In this document: positions 25,260-36,924 of the stretch, piece by piece | How the letters are laid out: each line of letters begins with the position of its first letter | Position numbering within the stretch: the stretch's first letter is position 1 | Assembly: GCA_012861695.1 (NCBI GenBank) | Contig: JAAOOA010000026.1 | Location: 16,067,937-16,131,936, forward strand | DNA: 64,000 nt | Reading direction: 5' to 3' | Source: Trematomus loennbergii | Taxonomy: Eukaryota > Chordata > Actinopteri > Perciformes > Nototheniidae | Notes under the pieces: generated by a model | What the model saw: only the letters and a program-made list of their open reading frames with translations | Told to the model about the DNA's origin: nothing | The model's database searches: none | Position numbers and translations under genes: made by a program

Positions 25260-28200
25260 GCAAAAATATCAAACCCATGCTACACTTAAGCTACACAAAT
25301 CCACCCTTTTATTATATAGTAAGGTTGACCATTGGTGCTTTCACGCAATACAAACACAATGACATTTTTTATAAATAATCATAGACATGGATAGGGGAAA
25401 ATACTTGAACAGCCAGAATAATCAGGTACATTTAGGAGATTTTTAGATTTAGGAGAGCATTTGAAACCAGGAAAAGATTTGTACGCAATATACGATATAG
25501 GATAACTAGTCTCATATCACGTACCCACATATTGCCAATTAATGCTTTGATTTTTATGGACTTTTGATGGCCAATTTGTTGAGGTAATTTCCACTGCACA
25601 ATCTTTTACTGGACTATGGCTGACGGACCTTTGTCTGAGATGAAATTGTTTTTTCTCTGATATACTGCAAGTCCTTCACTTCAGTCTGGAAGTATCCTAG
25701 ATCATCAGACCAATCATATGCAAGGGGTTAAATCACAGGGGTCCATTTTTACAAGTGTCTGTCTCTCTAGTCCTGTTTGGAAATTGCTTTCCAAAAGAGA
25801 AATGATATCTAGGCTCAGTTTATTTATTGTTTTTTCTACTGTTTGATAATGGGGAAGCAATTTCCTTTGTGTGAGCAAACATGCGTCTGAGGCTGTGCAG
25901 CCGTCCGTTTTATATCCCCCGCAATGTCAGTTGATTGTCAATTCTTTATTTCTGCGGGGAATGTAATATTTGCTTTAAAAGTCTGCCTTTATTTTCTAGT
26001 TTTTATGAGCTCCTCAGTCAAACACACAGGCTGCCGTCGCCTGCCTGTTAGTGTTCTATCACCGCAGTGTAATGCCTTGAGTAAACGATTTCTGGGTATA
26101 AGCCGCTGATATGAAATGGAAAGCTGCTCCAACTACTGTGGAGAATGATCGCATCGCTGCAGCGATTGGAGACACTCCCTGGGTGTTTTCGAGAGGTTTG
26201 GAAGAAATCTCCCTGGCTGAAAGCAGAGATTTTTGGGTTGATTTGAGGGAAAACATTCTTTATAGGATATCTGCTGCAGTAGGAGATGTTTTACTGTCAG
26301 TCTGTGGGTATTACTTTTGATACACACATATCCTTTTCTTTGCTATTTTTAAATAATACCCTACAGAATAGATTGATTTATCACAGTTCCTGCTGTCGCT
26401 ACACTGCTATGTATCACACTGCTACTGTATAAGAAGCATTGAATAAGTAAAAGATACAAATCTTAACAACAATATTTATCATATTTCTTTATACCTAAAA
26501 GTACATTCAAAGAGAGGTTTATGTGTGCTCATTGGCCGTGGTTGCGTTAACCGAGGCGAGCACGCAGCTGGTGTTACACGGTTTGGAATGACTGCAATTG
26601 GAGCATTCATAACGATAAAAAGAATAAAGCAACATGTATAATGGAGAGTATATTTCCATACAGTTCCAGCTGCTGCTTTTCTCTCTAAATTAACTTTTGA
26701 ATATAGAATGATACACCACTTTAGTTTCTCAGCAAATGAAAAGAATAAAGCTGGGGTTTTTGCTTCCTCCACATCTTGGTAGTCAGCACTGGTCACTGTG
26801 GTCTTAGATTCCCCCTTTTATTTGTTTCTATTTTGGCTTGTTTTCTGTAATTGCATCCCTCAATACAAGGCAAAGCACCAATGAAGTCAGCGAGGGGAAG
26901 GACTGGTAAGAAAACATCGATCTTGACAAACAATTATCAGAGAAAAATAGATTGAAAGACCTCAAAAGTAAAAAAACTCAAAATTCGTAATGCCTTTCCA
27001 AAATAATACCAGAAAATCCTATGATGTAAGGATTTTTAATAAAAGGAACAACGAGGCTGAAGTGTTTGAAATGTTTATAATGTAAAATATCTTCTTTTAT
27101 TGTTCAGTGAATCGCTCTTGTCTAAGTTGCTCCTAAAGGTTAGTCTTACACTTTGCCATAAGAAATGAGTCGTTTCCAAAAACATTTTGTACCACTTAGT
27201 TGCATCGCCAAAGGCTTTCTTAATGATCTTTTGTGTGTCAGTATAAAAGAGCAACGTAAACAGCTGCTGGATGAAGAATGCAGTCGTTCAGCACAACTCT
27301 ATTTTTCATTTTCTTTTTACAAATTGCTACACGATAAGAACCCTTTTCTTTCCACTCTGTGTTACCGTTGCACTTTACCGCTTCATAACCTTTCAGCAAA
27401 AAGGCAAGTAAAGGTCCGCCTTTGTCCCTGCGGCGTATAAGAAGAACGTAAACACTGGAGCGGCCTCTGCTACTTCATCAGGCTTTGAGAGACAGTGAGG
27501 TCGCGGGGTTAAACGTCTCCCGGTTACTCATTTCTTGTCAATAAGGAGGCTGAAGGACCTCGGCAGCTGTTCATCGGAGAGAAACAGAGGAAGGTATTGT
27601 CAGACAAGTGAAGAGGATGAAACAGATCAAGCCTTAAATAGAGGCAGTTGACGGCAGGGTGGACTTTGACCTCTGGAGAAAAGAGGGTCCTATCTAACCG
27701 GATGTGTTGCATGATGCTGGATGACTTTAATTGGTAACAGGGGCTAAAGGAATGTAGTTGAGTTAAATACAGAATGCTCTGTTCTGTATAGGCATATTTT
27801 ATCTGCCGGGCAATACATCATTCATTTATTGTTTTGGTGGAATGGGTAGATGTCCTGTTTGATTTAGGATATTTTCAAAGTATTACATACGTGTTTCTAT
27901 TTTTGGTTTCAAAGGCAAAAGGGATGTTATGTTTATTTATTTTTTGTATTATTCCAAACCTTTTTTGTAATTATTTGTCTTTACCCACTAAAGACTAAAA
28001 TGCTTTATTTGTCGTATGCACAAAATCTAGAGTGTAATTGTTGCCAATGAAAGTCTTGAGTCTTAAGGTCTTTATTTTTCTCACACTGCAGCAACTCTTA
28101 TCGCCCTCCGTCTGAAACCAGAGACCAGACTGCTGTGATCGGTTAGCTCTGTTGTGATTGGTCAACCGCTTAGAGATCTCCCGCCCCTTAGCCTATCATT

Positions 28201-31200
28201 TGCAATGTGTTGGAGTGTTAGCCAAGAGAAGCGCAAGTGTTACGTAGTGATGTCAACGAAGTAAACAAAGGTGTCCAATCAAGGCGTTTCAGGCAGATTT
28301 TATATTTTAGTCTACACTACAGGAAGGGAAAACTCCAAAAAGCATAAAAGGGCCTCTTAACCTGTACATAAATTGACGTAAAATAGTGCCATACACCAAA
28401 TGGTGTTGCAGGAATATCAAACATGTATACAAAGACAATAGAATAAGATAGAATGTAAATTAAATTAAATGCTGCACAGTTAGGTAAGTACTGTATGACT
28501 GTAATATGAGTCACTAATATGAGTCACTAAGTAATTATAGTGACATTACAGATGATTCTTTTATAAATTAATCTCATTGTGTAATGTTTTATGAAACGGT
28601 AATGGTAAACCCTGCAATATCGTTTTGATGTTTCCCTCAGAACAAGCTTTATATGAAGTGTTCACCAAACAGGCAGGGAGAGAGCAAACAGCTAGAAAAA
28701 AAGCGATAAATGGAGTCTAGAGACAAAGCAAGAAAGAAATATCTACTGTAGCCGTTTACCTGCTGTAGTCTTCACTCCATAATAGGATTACAATGACCAA
28801 GGCTCTCACATTTCAGAGCAAACACAGTTTATTTCCCAGATAATATAGCATGAAGCAGAACAAACAAAACCCCGGATGATTTAATCCCCATTGACAAATT
28901 GTTGGAGTGTGTGAGCGCTGCTGAGAATCTTTGCATGAGAAGTATTACATTATAGCAGAGCTAAACGGAGTATATTGTATGGATTGATTTTCAACTCCTA
29001 TTAAAAAGAAGTGTGGATGCAATACAAACATTGTTAACTGGAGCGAAATGCCTCAGAGCTTTATCAGAGGCTTGTGTTTGAAACCCCCGTGACTCACTTG
29101 CTGCTTCACATTTGCTGGGATTCTTAAGAGGGTGAGACCTGGACCTAACGACTGCATTATATCCAGCAATGTTTCCTGGGTAAACAACTTAAGTGGCAAT
29201 ATCCTCTAATGTTGTGGGCTCCTAACCTTTTTGGTTTCCATTTTTAAGCGAAACACTGCCTGCTGGCAAAGGTTGCGTAATGTCTGTGATGTTCCCTCCT
29301 CAGATTTACACAGATTTAGAGGCTAAAAGAGGGGAATGTATCCAATATTTCAGAATAAAAGCAAACATCAGGGGGATTTGTTTTTTCTTATATCTTACTG
29401 CATCTTGGAAATCATCCTGTTACGGTTCCTTTTTCCCCGAAAATAAGATCCAAAGAGTCCTTCGTGTAATAAAGAAGCCTTTATAATAATACACGACTAA
29501 GTCTTCGTTATATTAATTAATACAAGTTTGGATTAGTAAAAAGTGCAACATCTACAGTAAGTGAAGCAGTGAGCAGTACAAAGAGTGATGGGAAATCAAT
29601 GATGTTATATAATCACCATCATTAACACTCAACCTGTTTCCATTCACCGCTTTCTCTAATCCTTTTTAATTCTGTGTATCATTGCATAAGAGTCTCATCT
29701 GAAAACTCAGTTGTTTGATGTGTTGCACACAGGATGCTAAATAAGTTTGAAGAGACATAAATAGAACAAATACGTTGACGGCACAGTACCGTTGTATCTG
29801 CTGTGTATCATTTAAAACGAATATCCATCCAAGAAATACCGTTTTTTTGTGTATGTATGTATTCCACATTCTCTCATCTTTACCCTGCTTTTGCAGAAGT
29901 TCCTCTGCACTGCTTCATTTTTTTTATTAAATAACTTGGAGAGATCAAAGGGTCTCATTATAAGGGAGATAAAAAAATCCCACAAAAAGTAGCAGTATGT
30001 TAGACAACCACACTTTGAATGCACATCGCACCATGAATGCAGAGTGAACTTCAACCGAAATATATATCGCTTCATACTGCAGATAAACAACAGTTGGGCA
30101 TATTTCTTTGAATAAGGCCCACTGTGCAGGTAATGCTCCAGTAGCTGCGTGTGTGGCCCCTGTTTCTGCTATCTTGACATCACGTCCAGCCCTTCCTCGT
30201 CCGTCTGTCTGACACTCGCTCGCTCTGTTTGTTCTTCTCTAACATCTCCTCTCCCCTTTGTCCATCTGACTCCTTGACCTGGCTGCGAGCGATAAGAAGG
30301 GCCAGCCGACGAGATCCGCTTTTATGTTTCCGTCTCAACCGCTCTCTTCAATCGACCCTCCCCCCCATCGTTCCCCTGTTTTTATAGAAGTCTGATTCAC
30401 ATCAGGTTCACTGCCTTGCCTCATGTTGAGATGAGGTGCAGAAAGTGGGAGGGACATGGGGGAAGGGAAGGAGCTGAAGTTGAACGTAAGATGGTCTTTG
30501 TAATTCCAGCTTATCATTTTAGTAATATGGCCAGCAGTGTAAGAGAAGATGAAAATGAAAATGGACCCAATTAATAGAGACAGAACCAGTAAAATAACAT
30601 TATAAAATATCAGTGAACATTTGTAAATGGTGGGTACAGTCTCACACCATTTAAAGAATATTAGATTTCCTATTTTTCATGCTTTTAGGATTTAAATGTT
30701 TTCTGTATGGTTATATTTCCACTAAAAGTATTTATTAAAGCATACAAGAAGTGCAGTTTCTGGAAAATCTGCCATTTGTTTTCTCTTGACCACTTCTATT
30801 TGCCTCCGTCAAGGAATCATCCATCACTTGATTAAAATATCCTATTACATTGATTGTTCTCTCCATGATATCCAAGACTCGTTTAATTTCTTGTAAAGAA
30901 GCCAGTCTGCACAATAAATTATAAAGCTTTAAGGTTATTATCAATTCCCATTACCCTGCCAGAACTTTCTTCATTAAACTCTCCAAAAAATAGACCTAAA
31001 GGACTTTCTGTGTTTGTCAAACTCAAGAATGAACTATACAAGCACATTCATATAAATTGAAACACTTCAGTTTTTCAATTATTTTACCTCAATGAATTCC
31101 CATTTGGCTTTTACTCTTTAATAGTTAAGCTACATTAAACCTTCAACCTATACATTTGTGATTTTATTACAAATACTTCCCTTTGTTGGCTTGAAAAGTG

Positions 31201-34200
31201 GCAGTTGGCTGTTTTCCGTCCTTTATGTACAACAGTAGTTACGCACAGCTTGAATTCGGAAACATCTTTTTACAGTGGAAAAAAGCAGCTTGAACTTATA
31301 AACAGCGGTTTGGCGATCGACTCTACCCATAAAACTCCCTTTTTATTGATTCAACTGTCTGTAAAAGTTGGTATTAAAACACCAGGAGATATAACTACCT
31401 GCCAAACAATGACCCACTGTGCCTGCCTCACATCGAAAGGCCATACATGTGTTTTTAAGAAGGTCAGATAGCAATCATGGGAGGCCTTTCTGTGTATCTG
31501 TGTGCTTTTTCATCTTTTTTTTTTCTTTGGTCGATGTTACTCATGCAGTTCATGCTTGACTCACATTTACACACTCCCTCCGTTTCTCATGTGATGTGTG
31601 AAATCATAGTCAGTGGTTCGGTTTGATGTTTACAAGGCGGTACAACAGAAGGCTCCCTTGAGGATACGTTGATCTTAAGACTCAAGAAGCACTAGTTTTC
31701 AGAGGTCTTGTTCCATCTCTCACCATCGTCCATGCTTTTCCATTACCACCCAAATCTTCTCAAACTTCTTCTCTCGGTTGTGTGTCTCCTCTGGGTGTCA
31801 GGGTTCAGTTCCTCTGACTTTCACTCACACTTACTGTGCAGTCACTTTTCTGAGCAGCACAGAGTCCTGACAGTTTAGATAGATGACAAAGTTTAGGATT
31901 CTTGACAGCAACCTTGCTTTGTGTACACAAACACACACCACGTACGACTTTCTCGTGAACAACACCGTTGCCTGACAGAATGTTAATGTTGGACTATTCT
32001 GCAAAACTCTACATTATGACAACGTTTTTAAGATTCAGTGCCAGCCTTTTTCGACTTCCATACTCTTACCTTCCCGCTTTGTTGAATAAAGAAAATCACA
32101 CTGGTTCCTGCATTGAACATTGTTGGTATTTAGTAACATTTCTTGACTACAATTTGGTGCATTGGCATTCAATTTGGTACGCACATTCATGCCCCTCTCA
32201 AACTCTTGGATTTCTTTGGTTATGTCCAAATTCCTGCAAAACCAATGACAATTCCATCGGTCTCAAAGTTACTTCAGGTTTAGTGCTAATCAACATATAA
32301 TGGCCTTAACTTGGTTCCAAATATGGAAAATATGCAAAATATTAGTATTGTTTTCATTTTAGCATGATGTTGTTAGCATTAAGCTCAAAACACCAGTGTG
32401 CCTAAATACAGTCCCAAAGAGTGTACACTTTTACAACCCTTTAATGTCTGGAAAAAACATTGGTTCCCAAGTATGTTTAGTTGAACAAGTGTTGTTCGAT
32501 ATAGAGACAATTTTATATAAACATAATGACTGGTTTTCCTAGCTTTTTCTGCGTAGTTTAGCAGGAACAACATAACACAAAGTGGTTAAATGTAAGAATG
32601 GGCAGTGTTTACACATTTCGTGTACCAAATTATAATGTGTCAAGGACAATTATTCCCCCGTTTACCTCCACATTAATCTCATGTAGCCTTTTGTATAAGT
32701 GTTACACATTAAGTTCTTGAGCCAGCAGTTTCTTCTTTGTCCAATAAGCTGTTCTTTACAACTTGGACCAGACATTTCTAACAAAGTTTTATGCTGACCA
32801 CAGCACGGCATCGGAAACACAAAGGCCTGATAACTGTACAAAGATTTGATGGTTCAGAAAAAAAGGGCTTGTTACAGTGGCAGCAGGCTTGGCAGAGCAT
32901 ATTGTCTGCCTCTCATGCCAGTTAGAGCAATATGGGAATAGTGGAGTGTCAGACGTCATTTTGTGCCATGGTTTCCTGCGTCTGTGTGTCTTAATAATGC
33001 ATGATTAAAGAGGACTGGAGTCTCAGCCATCTGCGCCAGCCCCCTCTAGCTGCAGTTAATCACAGACTCAGAGAGAATAAACTCACATTCTTTCATCATA
33101 TATGTTCTGTCTCTGCATGAGAGTGAGATGTTTCCTATCTCTTCAATCCATTTTGCTCTTTACTGTTATTCTTTTAGGATTAAGTGTAATCCAATGTGAC
33201 CTTCAGTTTTATGCATGCAGCGCTTTTGTTCCAAGGAAGAGAGAATTAGCTGTACCTTACAGACTTCATCTGTGGCTTAGGATATTTGCAATGTATTTAT
33301 ACATTATGTATACTGTACATATCTCTCAGTTGGGAAAGATACTGGCTGCCACTGATAAATACATCTAAAAATGTTCATTAGGCTTTCATATGGATTACAC
33401 CCAGTACTATTACACTCGATAGCAGATTATCTAGACTGAATACTTTTTTAATAAGAAAGTAGCAATTAATTTGTTTTAATGCAGCTACTTTATTTTGTGC
33501 CTGTGTTGTGTGTTGAACGGTAACACAAATTGCCTTGCATTTTTCTACTTAACGCCCTTGTGATTGATGGCCTCTTAGTGGTTTTCCACTCCAGTAGAAA
33601 TTGCTCAGTTGTAGTCAAAATATATTTGAGGGCATGCAATGCTAGGAGTGGTAAATATAGTATTTGTATGTTTTTTCTTTGTGCATTTGTGTGAAGGGCA
33701 GAGTCAGTTTTCTGGTGATTTCTGAATTCAAGTGTTAGCAAACCTCTCCTTGTTTAAGATGCTGAATCTATAGCAGCGTCAGAGGTGATTGTTCTGTAGC
33801 TGACCCTGTGCTGTGAAGGCCCTGTGGAGAGTAGGAGACGGACGTTAACATTTCACAGGAATCAATATTGTGAGACCAGAAAAAAAGAGGTTAGAATCGT
33901 ACTTAGCTTTGCGATCAATAAGTCATAACTAAAAAATAGGCACAAAATTCTTGCAAAAATGGAAATATCCTTTAGTAAATTGGATTGATGCCTCAACTCT
34001 GTCTTCTTCAGCGTTTGAAGATCACAAAGCTAAGTACAAGTCTAACCTGTTCTTTAAACCAGCATTCCGTTACATTCTGGCATGAGCTCTCTCTATGGGG
34101 ATCAATACTGCATGATATAATTATTTCTTTTTTTACATCCTGCCAAAATGTTCAGACTGCTGACACTGTGGGTGGTTTGCCTGGCATTTGAACCTTTAAA

Positions 34201-34532
34201 GTGCATTGCTAGAACTTTCAGCTCAGCATAATCTACCCCTGAATCCCAATGCATTTGACCCAGACTACTCATACACAACATGTCAACTGTAGTCTCAGCC
34301 GTTGATGTATTTCAGAATCAGCCATTTCTTTGTACCCTTCCAGTTCTGAGATAATATACTTTCAGTATGTCTCAATAACAAACCTCCCCTCATCCACCTT
34401 TACAGTATATGTATGCCAGGCTCCAACCACCTGGCGTGATCGCAGAGGCTTAAAGCACATCATTACAGAGACAGTTACTTCAGTTGTATTAGTAAATGAA
34501 AAGGGGCCTGTCTCCGTGACATTTATCAAGAC
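25260..34532. other. Non-coding; truncated MITE at 28080 only
   Basis: No mmp17 first exon (start codon plus Leu-rich signal peptide ending at a phase-0 donor) could be recognised here. A short tandem duplication (AATATGAGTCACT twice) is at 28503-28530. A more CpG-rich stretch at 30130-30370 has no readable exon. Confidence 0.45.
28080..28362. mobile_element. Truncated copy of a TTAA-type MITE (one end, tentative)
   Basis: The sequence GTGATTGGTCAACCGCTTAG, then GAGATCTCCCGCCCCTTAGC, then AAAAAGCATAAAAGGGCC ending CTCTTAA resembles the distal half of a common fish element whose terminus reads GCATAATAGGGGACC. The opposite terminus was not found. The half-element at 62866-63110 resembles the other end of the same family. 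Confidence 0.4.
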
Positions 34533-35370
34533 ATTACAAATAGAGATGTCCCGATCCGATCACGTGATCGGGGATCGGAGCCGATCACGTGATTTTCAAA
34601 AGATCGGAATCGGGAGAAAAAAATCGGGGATCGGGAATTATTATTTTTTTTTTATATATAAAATATTTTTATTTTATTTAATGTTACAAAACAAAAATGA
34701 CCATGTTCACGTCTTAAAGTCATCCTGAGGCCTTAGTTTTGGTTTAAAATTACACAACATCATGTATGTGTTGCTTCTTTTGGGCTTGTTTTCATAGACT
34801 TGGTTGCTTATTTCTCTCAAATCTGGCAACAGAGTGGGCAGGGCGCAGTGTCTAATAGTAGCAGTAAGCTAACAAGAGGCTACGTTCAGCTGGTGCCTCT
34901 GGAGTCGGGACAGAGAAAATGTCAGGAGTTTGGAAGTATTATAAAATTGAAAGCGAAGGCAGTGTAACAGCCAGATGCAATGTTTGCAAGGCGGAGGTTC
35001 CGCGTGGTGGAAAGAACAGAGCTACGTTCAACACGACCAATCTAATACGCCACCTGAGAAACAAACACCAACAACACGACGAGTACACAGCGGCCACTCA
35101 GGTAACGGCACTGAAACAACCGACACTTTCAGAGACTTTTAAAAGGAAAGAGAAACTGCCCCAGAACAGTGAAAAGACCAAAAAAAGAACAGCCAAGATA
35201 GCTGAATCATCGCGTTGGATGACCAGCCGTTATCTGTTACCTTTTTTTTCTCTTAATGCATTGCATAAAGATCGGATCGGGAAAAATCGGTATCGGCAGA
35301 TTGTCAAAATCAAATGATCGGAATCGGATCGGGAGCAAAAAAAGGTGATCGGGACATCCCTAATTACAAA
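34533..35370. mobile_element. hAT element, internally deleted, with 8-bp target duplication
   Basis: ATTACAAA (34533-34540, 35363-35370) flanks an 822-bp element. Its ends are TAGAGATGTCCCGATC and the complement of TAGGGATGTCCCGATC, with many ATCGG/CCGAT blocks near both ends. It keeps a fragment of transposase reading frame (34919-35317) but lacks the catalytic core, so it is non-autonomous. Confidence 0.88.
34919..35317 (+). pseudogene. hAT transposase N-terminal fragment with BED zinc finger
   Basis: The 132-codon frame starts MSGVWKYYKI and contains CNVCKAEVPRGG followed by NLIRHLRNKH. This gives the aromatic start, CxxC and HxxxxH of a BED-type DNA-binding finger. A short basic linker follows, and then the frame runs into subterminal repeat sequence (from about residue 112) and stops. 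Full hAT transposases exceed 500 residues, so this is the remnant left by an internal deletion. It would bind DNA at most; no RNase-H-like domain is present. Confidence 0.8.
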
Positions 35371-36791
35371 CTTAACTCTAGTTATTCAGACATAAATGTT
35401 TCCAATCTGCTCTCTTCAAAAACAGTTTTTCTTTCTCATTATCACAGATGACACTAGTGATCATCTGTATTCTGTTTAGAAGCAATCAATGAGGAGTCCA
35501 ATATCAACTGTCAACAAATGGCTTTGTAGGACCCAAAGTCAATTATTGAGTTAATGAAATGGCCCCAGTGTTGTCAATCGCTGCCTTGCTATCGATCTGT
35601 GTCTCTCATCAGTAATGAGAGCTGATCAGAAATCCTTTAGAAAGGCTTACCATCAAATTATAAAGGGAGAAAAGACAAGAGACCGCAAGAGAGAGAAAGC
35701 AAATGGATTTATAGCAATGGAGTCAACCGAAAATCTTTCAGGAAACTAATAGATTTAAAATATCAAATTGACAAAACTTGAATATTCCAAACCATATTAG
35801 CAGCCAAAAAAGTAACTATTTCACTTAAACCACTGTTCCAAAAACCATATTTTTAACATAACTTAACATACATGTAAAGTAATTATATACAACAATCACA
35901 TAAAATAGAAAGAAAGCACCAAAATCCATCAAAAAAGTTATGGCCTACTTGTCCAGTTTAGTCATTCAATGCTAAGGAAACCGAAGAACAGGGTTGTTTT
36001 ACGGAAGACATTTTGATATGTCACAGATGGAAAAGCACAGGTGCAAATGATTAAGTTAATGATCTACCTTGGACACTAAAATGGAACAGAGCCATCGTTA
36101 ATGTTATTAGTAACACCTGTGCTTCTCCTACTGACATGACACTCGAAAATGTCTACTCTGACCATGAGTTGCTTCATCCTTCCTAATCCTTACACAACTT
36201 TTAGCTCAGATAAAACTTAAAAATGCAGTTCATACCTGATGCAGAACATTGAATTGGTCAAATTAAAATATTGTGTTTTTATGTTACTTGATGCTTGTAT
36301 GATTTAATATAGCAATGTCAGTGTAATAGCAGACCAACAGCAGGTGTTTCTAATAATGTTCGAGTAATGTAAGAGTCCCAGTAAGCCATAAGGAGTGAGC
36401 CAACATGTACAATACGTTAACAAAATTCCGCCATTATAAATGTTATTAGTTGCACCTGTGATTTGCCTTTTCCCTTTATGACATACCTGCTATTAAAAAG
36501 ATTTGAATGGTTCTGTGTGTGTTCGAAAAGTTATGGGGCTTTCACATTGTGCTTACTGTGCGTGTTATTTCAAGGACATATGTGAACACATTCTTGCTTA
36601 AGACATCAAGCACTCGCAAAACGTGAATGTACAAATGTGCCTGAACACACAATATCAGCAGACGGTAAACATGAACAGTATCCGCAGACAGTAAAAATGA
36701 ACAGGTGTCTCTTCTCAGCAGCTTGGATACTTGGAGTCCTTGACATGCCTGGGATTACTCTTGAACTCTGTGTCTGCTCTTCCCCTTCCAG
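35371..36791 (+). other. End of mmp17 intron 1, nothing else recognised
   Basis: AT-rich intron sequence ending in the pyrimidine tract and CAG acceptor of exon 2 at 36791. Confidence 0.7.
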
Positions 36792-36924
36792 GACTGGCTG
36801 AGTAAGTTTGGCTACCTCCCACCCCCTGACCCAGTGACTGGTCAGCTTCAGACCAAGGAGGCCCTGACCAAGGCCATCAAAGCCATGCAGAAGTACGGAG
36901 GGCTGAAGGAGACCGGAGTCTTAG
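36792..36924 (+). CDS. mmp17: mmp17 exon 2: N-terminal propeptide
   Basis: The exon follows a polypyrimidine tract ending in CCTTCCAG and ends TTAG|GTATGT. It starts in phase 0 and leaves one base. It encodes DWLSKFGYLPPPDP and then a helix-rich segment (QTKEALTKAIKAMQKYGG), the peptidoglycan-binding-like fold of MMP prodomains. The order matches the second coding exon of human MMP17 (WLSRFGYLPP). The start codon and signal peptide belong to a preceding exon that I did not find. Confidence 0.93.
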
